From positions 1-15,502 of the forward strand of contig CAZIHW010000095.1 of the NCBI GenBank assembly GCA_964539045.1: 15,502 nucleotides of DNA. The letters are read 5' to 3'. The DNA is from UBA1227 sp964539045 (GTDB lineage Bacteria; Bacillota; Clostridia; Oscillospirales; Acutalibacteraceae). Both the position numbers and the translations under genes were made by a program. Each line of letters opens with the position of its first letter. Positions within the stretch are counted from its first letter, which is position 1. Shown here piece by piece: positions 1 to 7,136 of this stretch. Below the pieces are notes generated by a model, which worked only from the letters and a program-made list of their open reading frames with translations, did no database searches and was not told where the DNA came from.

Positions 1-1589
1 TCAACAGACGGAAGAGCCGCTTTTTTCATAAATTTTGAAGTTGAATGTCCGACAGCACCCTCTATTTTTATAACACGGTTGCCGTTCATCATACCTGCTC
101 CTATGCATACAGTAGCTTTATCCTTGAGAGAAAGCTTGTCAACGATAGAATCGACTAAAGGATCATGGTATGGCTTAGGAGCGCTGTAATCATGAATTAT
201 TGTTTCGAAGTCATCCGCTAAAACAGGCATATGCGGAACCTTTGATAAATCCTCTGCAGGCCTGTCAGGAATCTCAAGCTCTTCAAATTCGTGAATCACC
301 GGGCATACATTTTTGAGTTGCTCGGTAACTACTGTTCTGTCCAGAACCAAAACTGCATTGTCGCTTGTATTTCTTGAGGAATTACCCACTCTTACGACAT
401 ATTCACCTGCATCCAGAATATTACAAGCTCCGAGTTCACGATAGCTTGCGCAATCATATAAATCAAAGGTCAACACAACATGCTCGGTTTCACCCGGATT
501 GATAATACCGGTCTTTTTAAATGCAACCAAGCTCTTGTATTCTTTCTTAAGAATACCGTTAGGGGCACTCAGATATACCTGAACAACCTCTTTGCCCGCA
601 TAGTTGCCCTTATTTGTAACATCAACGTCAACCTTTACAACCGTTTTGTCGACAGATACATAAGTTGTCTTCACTTCAAACTCGGTATATGAAAGTCCGT
701 ATCCAAACGGATACTGAGGTTCAACACCATAGGTGTCAAAGTATCTGTATCCAACAAGAATTCCCTCTTTATAGTATTCATTCTTGAGGTCCCCGTTAAG
801 ATAAGAATATTCATCAGAAAACGGTATATCAGAGTAGCTCTTTGCCCAAGTGTCGGTGAGCTTACCTGAAGGATTTACTTTTCCCGAAACTATATCTGCG
901 AAAGCATGGCCGCCTTCGGTTCCTTGCTGGCAGAAATATATAACTGCCCCGAGACCGGGAACCTTGTCAAGGAAAGACATATCCAGACTCGAACCTATGT
1001 TGATAACAAGAATTACATGTTTATAGGCCTTTACCATGCGCTGCAGGGCTGAGATTTCGTCAGGTAAAAGGTCGTTATCACCGTTTTCGATCTTACGGTC
1101 AGCGCCCTCCCCGGCTTGCCTGCTTACAACATATATGGCAGTATCCGCTTTCGCATTTTCTATATCCTCATCAGTCACGGTCATTTGAGGATAATCGGCT
1201 GTACCCATGAACAATGCCATTATATCCCCGACATTACCCTTCTTAAGTGACTCGGTAAATCTATCCGAACCCGCTTCGGTAATTGATTTATAGAGGGCGT
1301 CATAGCGTTCAATCCACTGCTTTGAAACAATCTCAAAGCCTGCATTTTCCATACCCTCATAGATACTTACGCTGTGCCGCTCATTTACTTCTCCTGAGCC
1401 GGTTCCTCCCTTTATTGTATGTCCGGCTCCCGGTCCGAAAAGCGCAACCTTCTTATCCTTTATTGGAAGTCCGCCGTTATTTTCAAGCAAAACTATGCCC
1501 TCACATGCAGCACGGTAAGCTATCTCCTTATGCTTTATCTCTCTTTCCGTGATGTTATTGTCAAAGTTATGTCTTATGTATTGCTTCAC
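1..1589 (-). CDS. Family 3 glycoside hydrolase (beta-glucosidase-like), domain-inverted, partial
   Basis: Probable intracellular beta-glucosidase or related GH3 enzyme releasing terminal glucose (or xylose) from oligosaccharides; no signal peptide is seen. 529 residues are in the window, read by translating the minus strand from a GTG at 1587-1589 preceded by AGGAGGGG (1596-1603) with a 6-base gap. Domain order is inverted: the GH3 C-terminal alpha/beta domain comes first (about residues 20-250, with LLENNGGLP at 34-42, GPGAGHTIKGGTGSGEV at 52-68, and GEGADR at 160-165, whose Glu161 aligns with the usual acid/base), then a fibronectin-like domain (about 325-402, after YPFGYGLSYTEF at 293-304), then the start of the TIM-barrel domain (LVDSIVDKLSLKDKA at 478-492). 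The last readable residues, LPSV followed by a GA- codon, fit the LPSVDGP motif of GH3 barrels. The catalytic Asp nucleophile must lie beyond the window edge. Ruminococcus albus and Butyrivibrio fibrisolvens beta-glucosidases are known to have this order. Substrate is not predictable from this fragment. Confidence 0.93.
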   Translation of the reverse strand, partial: MKQYIRHNFDNNITEREIKHKEIAYRAACEGIVLLENNGGLPIKDKKVALFGPGAGHTIKGGTGSGEVNERHSVSIYEGMENAGFEIVSKQWIERYDALYKSITEAGSDRFTESLKKGNVGDIMALFMGTADYPQMTVTDEDIENAKADTAIYVVSRQAGEGADRKIENGDNDLLPDEISALQRMVKAYKHVILVINIGSSLDMSFLDKVPGLGAVIYFCQQGTEGGHAFADIVSGKVNPSGKLTDTWAKSYSDIPFSDEYSYLNGDLKNEYYKEGILVGYRYFDTYGVEPQYPFGYGLSYTEFEVKTTYVSVDKTVVKVDVDVTNKGNYAGKEVVQVYLSAPNGILKKEYKSLVAFKKTGIINPGETEHVVLTFDLYDCASYRELGACNILDAGEYVVRVGNSSRNTSDNAVLVLDRTVVTEQLKNVCPVIHEFEELEIPDRPAEDLSKVPHMPVLADDFETIIHDYSAPKPYHDPLVDSIVDKLSLKDKATVCIGAGMMNGNRVIKIEGAVGHSTSKFMKKAALPSV

Positions 1590-1621
1590 AAAGAACCCCT
1601 CCTGTTAAAATACCACCGAAT

Positions 1622-1651
1622 ATTATACACCACACACTATATGTAAATCAA
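1622..1651 (-). promoter_or_regulatory. Sigma-A-type promoter of the GH3 gene
   Basis: On the minus strand a TTGATT -35 (1646-1651) is followed after 18 bases by a perfect TATAAT -10 (1622-1627). It lies just after the tRNA terminator and about 33 bases upstream of the GTG start, so the GH3 gene has its own promoter. No operator or cre-like site was recognised with confidence. Confidence 0.65.
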
Positions 1652-1680
1652 TAAATGACAAAAAAATCGAGTGTTCATAA

Positions 1681-1722
1681 CACAAAAAAATCGCCCGCAA
1701 ACTAAACATAGCTTGCGGACGA
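1681..1722 (-). terminator. Rho-independent terminator of the tRNA transcript
   Basis: On the minus strand a 10-bp stem (arms 1713-1722 and 1691-1700, with one T:G wobble) with a 12-base loop is followed by a run of seven Ts (1684-1690). It starts 2 bases after the CCA end of tRNA-Pro. A second small hairpin (GTGTT/AACAC, 1671-1683) followed by another T run (1660-1666) sits directly behind it, giving a tandem arrangement. Confidence 0.85.
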
Positions 1723-1724
1723 TA

Positions 1725-1801
1725 TGGTCCGAGTGACTGGACTTGAACCAGCGGCCTCTTGAACCCCATTCAAGCGCGATACCAAACTTCGCCACACCCG
1801 G
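1725..1801 (-). tRNA. tRNA-Pro (anticodon GGG)
   Basis: The 77-base minus-strand sequence folds as a full cloverleaf. The acceptor stem CCGGGTG pairs with CACTCGG, the anticodon stem CTTGA/TCAAG carries loop ATGGGGT with anticodon GGG, and the T arm is GCTGG/CCAGT with loop TTCAAGT. The discriminator is A and the CCA end is encoded (1725-1727). The GGG anticodon reads CCC and CCU proline codons. It is the second gene of a two-tRNA transcript behind tRNA-Leu(GAG). Confidence 0.96.
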
Positions 1802-1810
1802 AAATATGCC

Positions 1811-1843
1811 TTTTAATAAAAGAACCGATTCATACGAATCGGT
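1811..1843 (-). terminator. Hairpin between the two tRNAs (terminator-like or processing element)
   Basis: Perfect 8-bp inverted repeat ACCGATTC/GAATCGGT (1824-1831 and 1836-1843) with a 4-base loop, beginning 3 bases after the CCA of tRNA-Leu. On the minus strand it is followed by TCTTTTATTAAAA. It could be a weak terminator that reduces tRNA-Pro relative to tRNA-Leu, or a structure guiding RNase processing. tRNA-Pro has no promoter of its own in the 45-base gap, so some readthrough must occur. Confidence 0.5.
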
Positions 1844-1846
1844 CCT

Positions 1847-1931
1847 TGGTGCGAGAGACGGGACTTGAACCCGTACGAGTCGCCCCACACGCCCCTCAAA
1901 CGTGCGCGTCTGCCGATTCCGCCACTCTCGC
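1847..1931 (-). tRNA. tRNA-Leu (anticodon GAG)
   Basis: The 85-base minus-strand sequence folds as a class II tRNA with a long variable arm. The acceptor stem GCGAGAG pairs with CTCTCGC, the anticodon stem CACGT/GCGTG has loop TTGAGGG with anticodon GAG, and the T arm contains GGTTCAAGTCC. The CCA end is encoded (1847-1849). It reads CUC and CUU leucine codons. It is the first gene of the tRNA pair. Confidence 0.96.
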
Positions 1932-1970
1932 ATGCTACGCGTGGAATAAGTCCCTCACGCAACGTTGATT

Positions 1971-1999
1971 ATTATATCAAAGTGATGTTTCATTGTCAA
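1971..1999 (-). promoter_or_regulatory. Perfect consensus sigma-A promoter of the tRNA pair
   Basis: On the minus strand TTGACA (1994-1999), exactly 17 bases, then TATAAT (1971-1976): a full match to consensus, as expected for stable RNA genes. It sits between the end of the ABC importer operon (stop at 2018) and tRNA-Leu. The roughly 33-base leader contains a small GCGTG/CACGC inverted repeat (1939-1943, 1956-1960) that may help 5' end processing. Confidence 0.9.
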
Positions 2000-2017
2000 C
2001 CTGGAAACATAAAAATT

Positions 2018-2632
2018 TCAAATTTTCTTCTGCACCTCGGACAGGTCAACAATCCTTGTACAAATGCGGTCCAAGAGATCCTTTTCATGACTTATAGCCA
2101 CAACTCCGATGCCATGTTCCTTTGCATAATCTAAAACAACATTCCAAATCTGTGCCTGGGTTATGGTATCGAGCATTGTGGTCATCTCATCCGCTATTAA
2201 GAACTTGGTATTCTCGTTCAAAGTTCTGAGCACACAGAATCTTTGAAGCTCCCCTCCTGATAATTCCTCCGGGAAACGTTCGAGCCACTCTTTTCTGATT
2301 CCGATACCCGCTATCTCCTCATCGGAGAATTTCTTTACCTCAGATAGAACTTTCCCCATCTTCCATTTTGGGTTAACTGCCTTTTCCGGGTGCTGTAAAA
2401 CAAGTTGAACGGGATTGTAACCTTTTTTCAAAATCGGCTCTCCGTCTATGAGAACCCGTCCGCTTTGCGGTTTAATTATACCGGCAAGAATTTTTGCCAG
2501 GGTTGACTTACCATAGCCGCTCGGTGCTATAAGTCCTACAATCTCACCGCTCGAAACTTCAAAATCAACAGAACTTAAAACATTTTTTCCGTTTCTGTAT
2601 CCAAATGTTATATCTTCAGCTTTAAGTAGCAT
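2018..2632 (-). CDS. ABC importer ATPase, OppF/NikE-like, short form (204 aa)
   Basis: Second ATPase of the peptide/nickel/opine-type importer; it acts in the cytoplasm, driving transport with the OppD-like partner. Visible elements: Walker A APSGYGKST (36-44, Ala where Gly is usual), Q-loop Gln80 (LVLQHP), signature LSGGELQR (124-131), Walker B FLIADE (144-149) and H-loop His182 (ISHEKD). All catalytic positions are present, so it should be active. At 204 residues it is much shorter than OppF or DppF (usually over 300) and lacks the C-terminal oligopeptide-transporter domain, as in NikE- or CntF-type subunits. The ATG at 2630-2632 overlaps the upstream ATPase gene by 11 bases, implying translational coupling. 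It is the last gene of the operon, with no convincing terminator before the tRNA promoter. Confidence 0.88.
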   Translation of the reverse strand: MLLKAEDITFGYRNGKNVLSSVDFEVSSGEIVGLIAPSGYGKSTLAKILAGIIKPQSGRVLIDGEPILKKGYNPVQLVLQHPEKAVNPKWKMGKVLSEVKKFSDEEIAGIGIRKEWLERFPEELSGGELQRFCVLRTLNENTKFLIADEMTTMLDTITQAQIWNVVLDYAKEHGIGVVAISHEKDLLDRICTRIVDLSEVQKKI

Positions 2633-3575
2633 ACAGACACCTGACCTTTCCGTCCCGAAGCTCTGTCATAGCTATGTTTTCCTTTGCGCAATCCGGCCGC
2701 CTCATTGTACATCTATCATAAAAAGTACAGCCCATCTCAACATCACAAGGGAAAGGCTGAAATCCGTCTATAGGTATGAATTCGTTATTCGGCATAGCCC
2801 TGACTAAAGCCTTGGTGTATGGATGTCTGAGTGCCTCTCCGCCTTTGTCGAAGTCAGAACGGTTGGCTATCTCTATGGTAGAACCCGCATAGAAAATGGC
2901 GACCCTGTTTGCTATTTTGAGCGCCGCATTTATATCATGGGTAATCATGAGTACAGCGCACCCGTTATCAGTAAGCACCTTGAAGTCATTGAGCACTTCG
3001 TTCAGAGCAGGCTCATCAAGTCCCGGTGTAGGCTCGTCAGCTATTATGAGCTTTGCATTGCCGGCGAGAGCGGTAGCTAGCAAAACTTTCCTCGCCATAC
3101 CCCCGGAAAGCTCAAACGGATAGTACTTTCTGACTTCCTTCGGAAGATTGTATTTTTCAAAAAGGCTATCAATTATATCGTCGCTCTTCTCCCGTTCTTC
3201 CTTTGGTATACTGATCTTTATCTGATCCTCAACTTTTAACAACGGATCAAGGAAGTTTACCGATTGCGGAATAAGAGCCATTTCCTTCCCCCTGAGTTTC
3301 TTCTTATCCTCAAAGGAAAGTTCCCTGCCCATATATCTTATAGTGCCTTTGCAATGTGCATTATACGGAAGTATGCCGAAAATACCATCTGCGAGCAGGC
3401 TTTTGCCGGATCCTGAAGAGCCGACTATAGCCACTATCTCGGACGCATATACATCGATGCTCAGGTTCTTTATTGTTACAACGGAATGCTTTTGCAATCC
3501 TTTTTTATACTGTGTAAATCCTACAGAAAAATCCTCGACAGACAAAACGGGAATATTATTTTGTAAATCACTCAT
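2622..3575 (-). CDS. ABC importer ATPase, OppD/DppD/NikD-like
   Basis: First ATPase of the five-gene importer. It shows Walker A GSSGSGKS (52-59), Q-loop Gln104 (LIPQ), signature LSGGMARK (156-163), Walker B LIIADE (176-181) followed by the D-loop PTPGLD, and H-loop His213. After the nucleotide-binding domain it has the typical oligopeptide-transporter C-terminal domain with HPYTKALV (251-258) and a cysteine cluster (Cys283, Cys289, Cys296, Cys313; also Cys277). In DppD-type subunits this cluster holds a [4Fe-4S] centre; that is family knowledge, and only the cysteines are seen here. The 317-residue length is normal. The ATG follows a G-rich ribosome site (AGGGGGAA) and lies 12 bases after the stop of the upstream permease. 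Confidence 0.92.
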   Translation of the reverse strand: MSDLQNNIPVLSVEDFSVGFTQYKKGLQKHSVVTIKNLSIDVYASEIVAIVGSSGSGKSLLADGIFGILPYNAHCKGTIRYMGRELSFEDKKKLRGKEMALIPQSVNFLDPLLKVEDQIKISIPKEEREKSDDIIDSLFEKYNLPKEVRKYYPFELSGGMARKVLLATALAGNAKLIIADEPTPGLDEPALNEVLNDFKVLTDNGCAVLMITHDINAALKIANRVAIFYAGSTIEIANRSDFDKGGEALRHPYTKALVRAMPNNEFIPIDGFQPFPCDVEMGCTFYDRCTMRRPDCAKENIAMTELRDGKVRCLYAT

Positions 3576-3587
3576 TCGCCGTTCCCC

Positions 3588-4424
3588 CTAACTGTGAGAT
3601 TTGCTTGGATCTATGAGCTTCTCCAAGTTTCTTCCGATTGAGTGTACCATAAACGATACAAGTACCAATGCCACTCCGGGGAAGAATGCAAGCCACCAAT
3701 TACCAGATGTTAAATACTTCATTGACTCGGACAATATAACGCCTATAGCAGGTTCGTGCGCGGGAAGTCCGAATCCCAGGAAGGTTATGGATGACTCATG
3801 CAAAATAGCATGAGGGAATACCAATACCGTACCGACTACAAGTTGGGGTATAACATGAGGCAATATATGATGTACCGATATATAAAAATTGCTCTTGCCG
3901 AATTGTTTTGACATAAGAACATATTCCGATGTTTTTATACTGAGAACCTCTGCTCTTATAACTCTTGTCAAAGATGTCCAGTGCGTCAATGTTACACCTA
4001 CAACTATACCCTTAAGTCCTCCGCCGCAAGCTATTGAAATAAGTATTACGAGGAGTGTGTGCGGTATCGACATGATGAGATCTATAAGCCAAATCACAAA
4101 TGAATCAAGTTTTCCGCCCACAAGAGGAGCTAAGATTCCGAGAACAGCGGCTACAAGACTTGAAAATACAGAGCAAAGCACTCCGATTTTCATACTGAGA
4201 GACAAGCCTTTTACTGTCCTCATGAGCATATCTCTGCCGACCCAGTCTGTACCGAATAAGTGTTCGGCCGACGGGGTTTCAAATATTTCATCAAGATTTA
4301 CTAAAAGATCCGAATCATCTATGAGGCTTCCGAAAATCAAAACAGCCAAAAATATTATGCTAAAAAAGCCAATGCTTACTATTGTTTTCTGCCTTATGCC
4401 TCTGTTTAAATTGAGCTTATGCAT
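3588..4424 (-). CDS. ABC importer permease, DppC/OppC/NikC-like
   Basis: Inner-membrane permease of the importer, 278 residues. The N-terminal membrane segment (about 15-33) is followed by the loop motif HLFGTDWVGRDMLMR (55-69), which is diagnostic of DppC/OppC/NikC proteins (GTDxxGRD). A cluster of hydrophobic segments covers about 80-150, and the EAA-type coupling loop is at about 166-193 (YVLMSKQFGKSNF and onwards), which docks on the ATPases. The C-terminal part carries GFGLPAHEPAIGVILSES (217-234) and ends with the LIDPS motif. Its start overlaps the end of the upstream permease gene by 8 bases. Peptide, nickel or opine specificity cannot be decided from the permease. Confidence 0.92.
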   Translation of the reverse strand: MHKLNLNRGIRQKTIVSIGFFSIIFLAVLIFGSLIDDSDLLVNLDEIFETPSAEHLFGTDWVGRDMLMRTVKGLSLSMKIGVLCSVFSSLVAAVLGILAPLVGGKLDSFVIWLIDLIMSIPHTLLVILISIACGGGLKGIVVGVTLTHWTSLTRVIRAEVLSIKTSEYVLMSKQFGKSNFYISVHHILPHVIPQLVVGTVLVFPHAILHESSITFLGFGLPAHEPAIGVILSESMKYLTSGNWWLAFFPGVALVLVSFMVHSIGRNLEKLIDPSKSHS

Positions 4425-5412
4425 TTACGTTACCCCCATTCTTTATACGAGGGTCAATAACGTAATATAGGATATCTGCTATCAGATTACCCGAATACAC
4501 AAAAATCATTGTGATTATAACTATGCCCATGAGCAGTGGGAGATCGCCCTTTAAGCCCGCCTGTACAACCGCTTGTCCGAGACCGGGATAAGAAAATACC
4601 TGTTCAACAAAGACAGCCCCGCCGAAAAGTTCTGAGAAGGATAAGAACTGCAATGTAACAGCCGGCAAAGATACATTGCGCAGTACATGCTTCCTTATAA
4701 TTTGCCCTTTTGTCTCCCCTCTTGCCTTTGCGAAGAGAACATAACGTGAATGCATAACAGTTATTACCTTCTGTCTTGTATGCATGCAGATATTGGCAAT
4801 TCCGCTCAAAGCCAAAGTGACAGACGGCAGGATTATATGCTGTATTCTGTCGGCCAATGTAACCTCACTCGCTACTACACCGATTTGAACACTCAGAGAT
4901 GTGGGAAACCAATGAAGCCACACGGCAAATACCATAACGAACAACAACCCCAGCCAGAAGGTAGGGGTTGATATAAGCACATGACAATATGTCGTTATAA
5001 TTTTATCCGACAAACGTCCCTCATTTGTACCCGCAATTATACCCATTACAAAGCCCAATATACCTGACAAAATCCAGGCTATGGCCATTAGTACCAAAGA
5101 TGACATGAACTTTTCACCGATAACCTCAAGTACGGGTCTGCGATATATGAGTGATGTGCCGAAATCTCCTTGGATAATTGATTTAAACCAAGACATAAAT
5201 CTGGTTAAAGGCGGTTGATTGAGTCCCCAATGCTCAGCTATGAGCTCACGTTGCTCTGCACCTATTCGGGTATCGGCACCGACATAAGCTGTAACCGGAT
5301 CTATGGGGGACGCCTCCATCAACAAGAAAGTGACAATACAAACTGCTACAAGCAAAGTCAACAAACGTATTAACTTTTTTAGTATGAAAATGCTTGTATG
5401 CTCTGTTTTCAT
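4417..5412 (-). CDS. ABC importer permease, DppB/OppB/NikB-like
   Basis: First inner-membrane permease, 331 residues, the usual length. It has an N-terminal membrane segment (about 12-34) followed by the extracytoplasmic ASPIDPV stretch (34-40) and GDFGTSLIYRRPV (82-94), both typical of DppB/OppB. There are four to five further membrane segments, and the EAA coupling loop is at about 224-246 (YVLFAKARGETKGQIIRKHV). The segment after it, VEQVFSYPGLGQAVVQA (269-285), and the C-terminal YYVIDPRIK (316-324) are family hallmarks. The ATG at 5410-5412 comes 8 bases after the stop of the binding-protein gene. Only a weak G-rich site precedes it, so translation may be coupled. Confidence 0.93.
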   Translation of the reverse strand: MKTEHTSIFILKKLIRLLTLLVAVCIVTFLLMEASPIDPVTAYVGADTRIGAEQRELIAEHWGLNQPPLTRFMSWFKSIIQGDFGTSLIYRRPVLEVIGEKFMSSLVLMAIAWILSGILGFVMGIIAGTNEGRLSDKIITTYCHVLISTPTFWLGLLFVMVFAVWLHWFPTSLSVQIGVVASEVTLADRIQHIILPSVTLALSGIANICMHTRQKVITVMHSRYVLFAKARGETKGQIIRKHVLRNVSLPAVTLQFLSFSELFGGAVFVEQVFSYPGLGQAVVQAGLKGDLPLLMGIVIITMIFVYSGNLIADILYYVIDPRIKNGGNVNA

Positions 5413-5420
5413 TGTTTATG

Positions 5421-7028
5421 TCAGCCCCAATTCCATTCAACTACATTGTCAAAAATACGTCCTCCGTGTGGCTGTACAACAGGATTTCCAAACGAAAAAC
5501 CTTCCTGTACAAGATATACATGGTGGGCATTTGCAAACCAGCAATATGTTATGTCTCCCTTAGGACCTGCATAGGTCTGGAGCTCAGTCCAATACTGCAT
5601 AGCTTCTTTTTCATCAGTAGAATCAAACGCCTTGTCTACACATTCATCTACTTTTTCATTCTTATACTTACCTGAATTATCCCAAGCTACGGGGCTCTTG
5701 CTGCTACCGTAGTAAAGGTTATAGAGTTCTGACGGATCACCCGATCCGAATCCATAGAGAACGGGATTTGAATGTATATCAGGAAGTATGGTATCCCATG
5801 TTCTGAGTTCTAGTTCTATTTTAATACCGATTGAATTGGCTATATTTACGAACTCAAGACCGAGTTCCTGCCTGTATGAACCTTCAGTATAAAGAAGTGT
5901 GAGTTCAGCCTTCAGACCATCCTTCTCTACTACTCCGTCTTTGTCTGTGTCAACCCAGCCTGCATCCGCGAGAATTTTCTTTGCAGCTTCACAGTTTCCG
6001 TACTCTGATGGTTTGAGGGCTGTCTCCTCATTCAGCCACGGCATCTTTTCAAGTCCGGTTGTAGATACTGAGGCATATCCGTTAAAGACACCGTCGACAA
6101 TCTTCTGTCTGTCGGTTGCAACATTGAGCGCCTTACGAATAGCCTTGTCTGCCGTTATATCGTTACCTATCGTATATCCCTCTGCTGTTTTCTGTCCGTC
6201 GGAGGCAGCTATCATCGGGAAGCATACACCATAGCACTCTATACTCTCAAGGTCAACAACTTCTGTTCCCGGAACGGATTTTGAAGCAAGGGTTCCGTTG
6301 ATAAGTGCAGCATCTACTTCCCCATTTTTAACGGCAGCATAAGCCGTATCGGTATCAAGGAAAACCATAGTGAGTTTAGCAAGTTTTGCTTTTTCACCGT
6401 AATAGTCGTCGTTTCTGACTGCTATTACCTGCTGACCCTTATCCCATTGAACAAACTTAAAGGGACCTGAACCTATGGGTGCATCTTTAAAGGTATCATT
6501 GTAAGCATGCTTCGGCACTATGCCGAGGTAAGCAAGTCTCTCTATAAATGCCGAGTATGTGCGATTCAAGGTAAATACAACAGTGTTGTCGTCTGTAGCT
6601 TCGATTTTGTCAATCATTGTAAGGTCTATATCTCCGCCTGAGTTCTTTGCAGTATCATATGTGAAAACTACATCCTCAGCCTTAACCTTTTCACCGTCTG
6701 TAAAATAAGCGTCGTCTCTCAATTTGACAGTCCAGATAAGCTTGTCGTCCGATACACTGTAGTCAGTGGCAAGGTCTCCCTGCCATCCAAGTTCCTTGTC
6801 TCTGGCAAAAAGTGTTGAGAAGAACACTTTTGTTATAGAACCGTGTCCTCCTGTTGTCGAATCAAAACCGGTTTCCGGCTCATCTCCTATAGCTACAACG
6901 GCTTCGCTTGAGTTCTTCCGCGAAGCAACGCCGCTTGACTTTTTTTCATCTCCGCTTTTTGAGCAGCCGAATATACCAAGGCACATCAAAATCGCCAAAA
7001 GCAGAGCGGAAATTCTTTTTAATATCAT
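5421..7028 (-). CDS. Solute-binding lipoprotein of the importer (SBP family 5; peptide/nickel/opine)
   Basis: Extracellular substrate-binding lipoprotein of 535 residues feeding the permease/ATPase genes directly downstream. Residues 1-22 are a lipoprotein signal (basic KR, hydrophobic LLLAILMCLGIF, lipid-attachment Cys22), followed by a charged linker rich in K, E and S. The family 5 fold is indicated by DKLIWTVKLRDDAYFTDGEK in the first lobe, the segment PIGSGPFKFVQWDKGQ, and LRKALNVATDRQKIVDGVF-type helix residues in the middle. The C-terminal part has FANAHHVYLV (His502-His503) and HGGRIFDN (His521), resembling members often annotated as nickel or metal-chelate binders, but the ligand cannot be fixed from sequence alone. 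The ATG follows GGAGG (7036-7040) with a 7-base gap. Gene order A-B-C-D-E matches both dpp and nik operons. Confidence 0.92.
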   Translation of the reverse strand: MILKRISALLLAILMCLGIFGCSKSGDEKKSSGVASRKNSSEAVVAIGDEPETGFDSTTGGHGSITKVFFSTLFARDKELGWQGDLATDYSVSDDKLIWTVKLRDDAYFTDGEKVKAEDVVFTYDTAKNSGGDIDLTMIDKIEATDDNTVVFTLNRTYSAFIERLAYLGIVPKHAYNDTFKDAPIGSGPFKFVQWDKGQQVIAVRNDDYYGEKAKLAKLTMVFLDTDTAYAAVKNGEVDAALINGTLASKSVPGTEVVDLESIECYGVCFPMIAASDGQKTAEGYTIGNDITADKAIRKALNVATDRQKIVDGVFNGYASVSTTGLEKMPWLNEETALKPSEYGNCEAAKKILADAGWVDTDKDGVVEKDGLKAELTLLYTEGSYRQELGLEFVNIANSIGIKIELELRTWDTILPDIHSNPVLYGFGSGDPSELYNLYYGSSKSPVAWDNSGKYKNEKVDECVDKAFDSTDEKEAMQYWTELQTYAGPKGDITYCWFANAHHVYLVQEGFSFGNPVVQPHGGRIFDNVVEWNWG

Positions 7029-7034
7029 GTTTTT

Positions 7035-7067
7035 TCCTCCCGGTTTTGCATTACAAGGAGGATTTTA
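7035..7067 (-). promoter_or_regulatory. Possible extended -10 promoter and ribosome-site hairpin upstream of the binding lipoprotein
   Basis: On the minus strand TGCTAAAAT (7062-7070) is an extended -10 element. A poor TTGTGC -35 (7086-7091, 18-base spacing) falls inside the preceding terminator stem-loop. Just downstream, TCCTCC (7057-7062) is complementary to GGAGGA (7035-7040), which contains the ribosome site of the lipoprotein gene. A 6-bp stem with a 16-base loop could mask the ribosome site. If the promoter is used, transcription would begin near 7055 and skip the TCCTCC arm, so the hairpin could form only in readthrough RNA. Confidence 0.35.
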
Positions 7068-7071
7068 GCAT

Positions 7072-7099
7072 AAAAAAAAATGGGGGCACAAGCCCCCAT
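7072..7099 (-). terminator. Strong Rho-independent terminator after the polyamine transporter operon
   Basis: On the minus strand an 8-bp GC-rich stem ATGGGGGC/GCCCCCAT (7092-7099 and 7080-7087) with loop TTGT is followed by nine Ts (7072-7080, the first within the stem). It begins about 37 bases after the stop of the PotC-PotD fusion. The upstream CCCCC at 7100-7104 forms a perfect palindrome with the first arm (7093-7104), a competing but much weaker hairpin. Confidence 0.93.
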
Positions 7100-7136
7100 G
7101 GGGGATACTTTTTTATATTTTTAAGTATTTTTGATC

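Noticed and set aside
1637..1933. 98-codon open frame on the minus strand beginning MREWRNRQTRT
   Set aside because: It is a translation of the tRNA-Leu and tRNA-Pro genes and the sequence between them, a well-known false protein in annotations.
1759..1968. Plus-strand open frame containing ETGLEPVRV
   Set aside because: It is the antisense of the two tRNA genes, another common false protein.
3889..4470. 193-codon plus-strand open frame opposite the DppC-like permease
   Set aside because: No ribosome site or family features; it mirrors the hydrophobic coding pattern of the permease on the other strand.
7093..7104. CCCCCATGGGGG palindrome as an attenuator competing with the terminator
   Set aside because: The competing hairpin has at most four pairs across a four-base loop, far weaker than the 8-bp terminator stem, and there is no leader peptide or ligand-binding domain.
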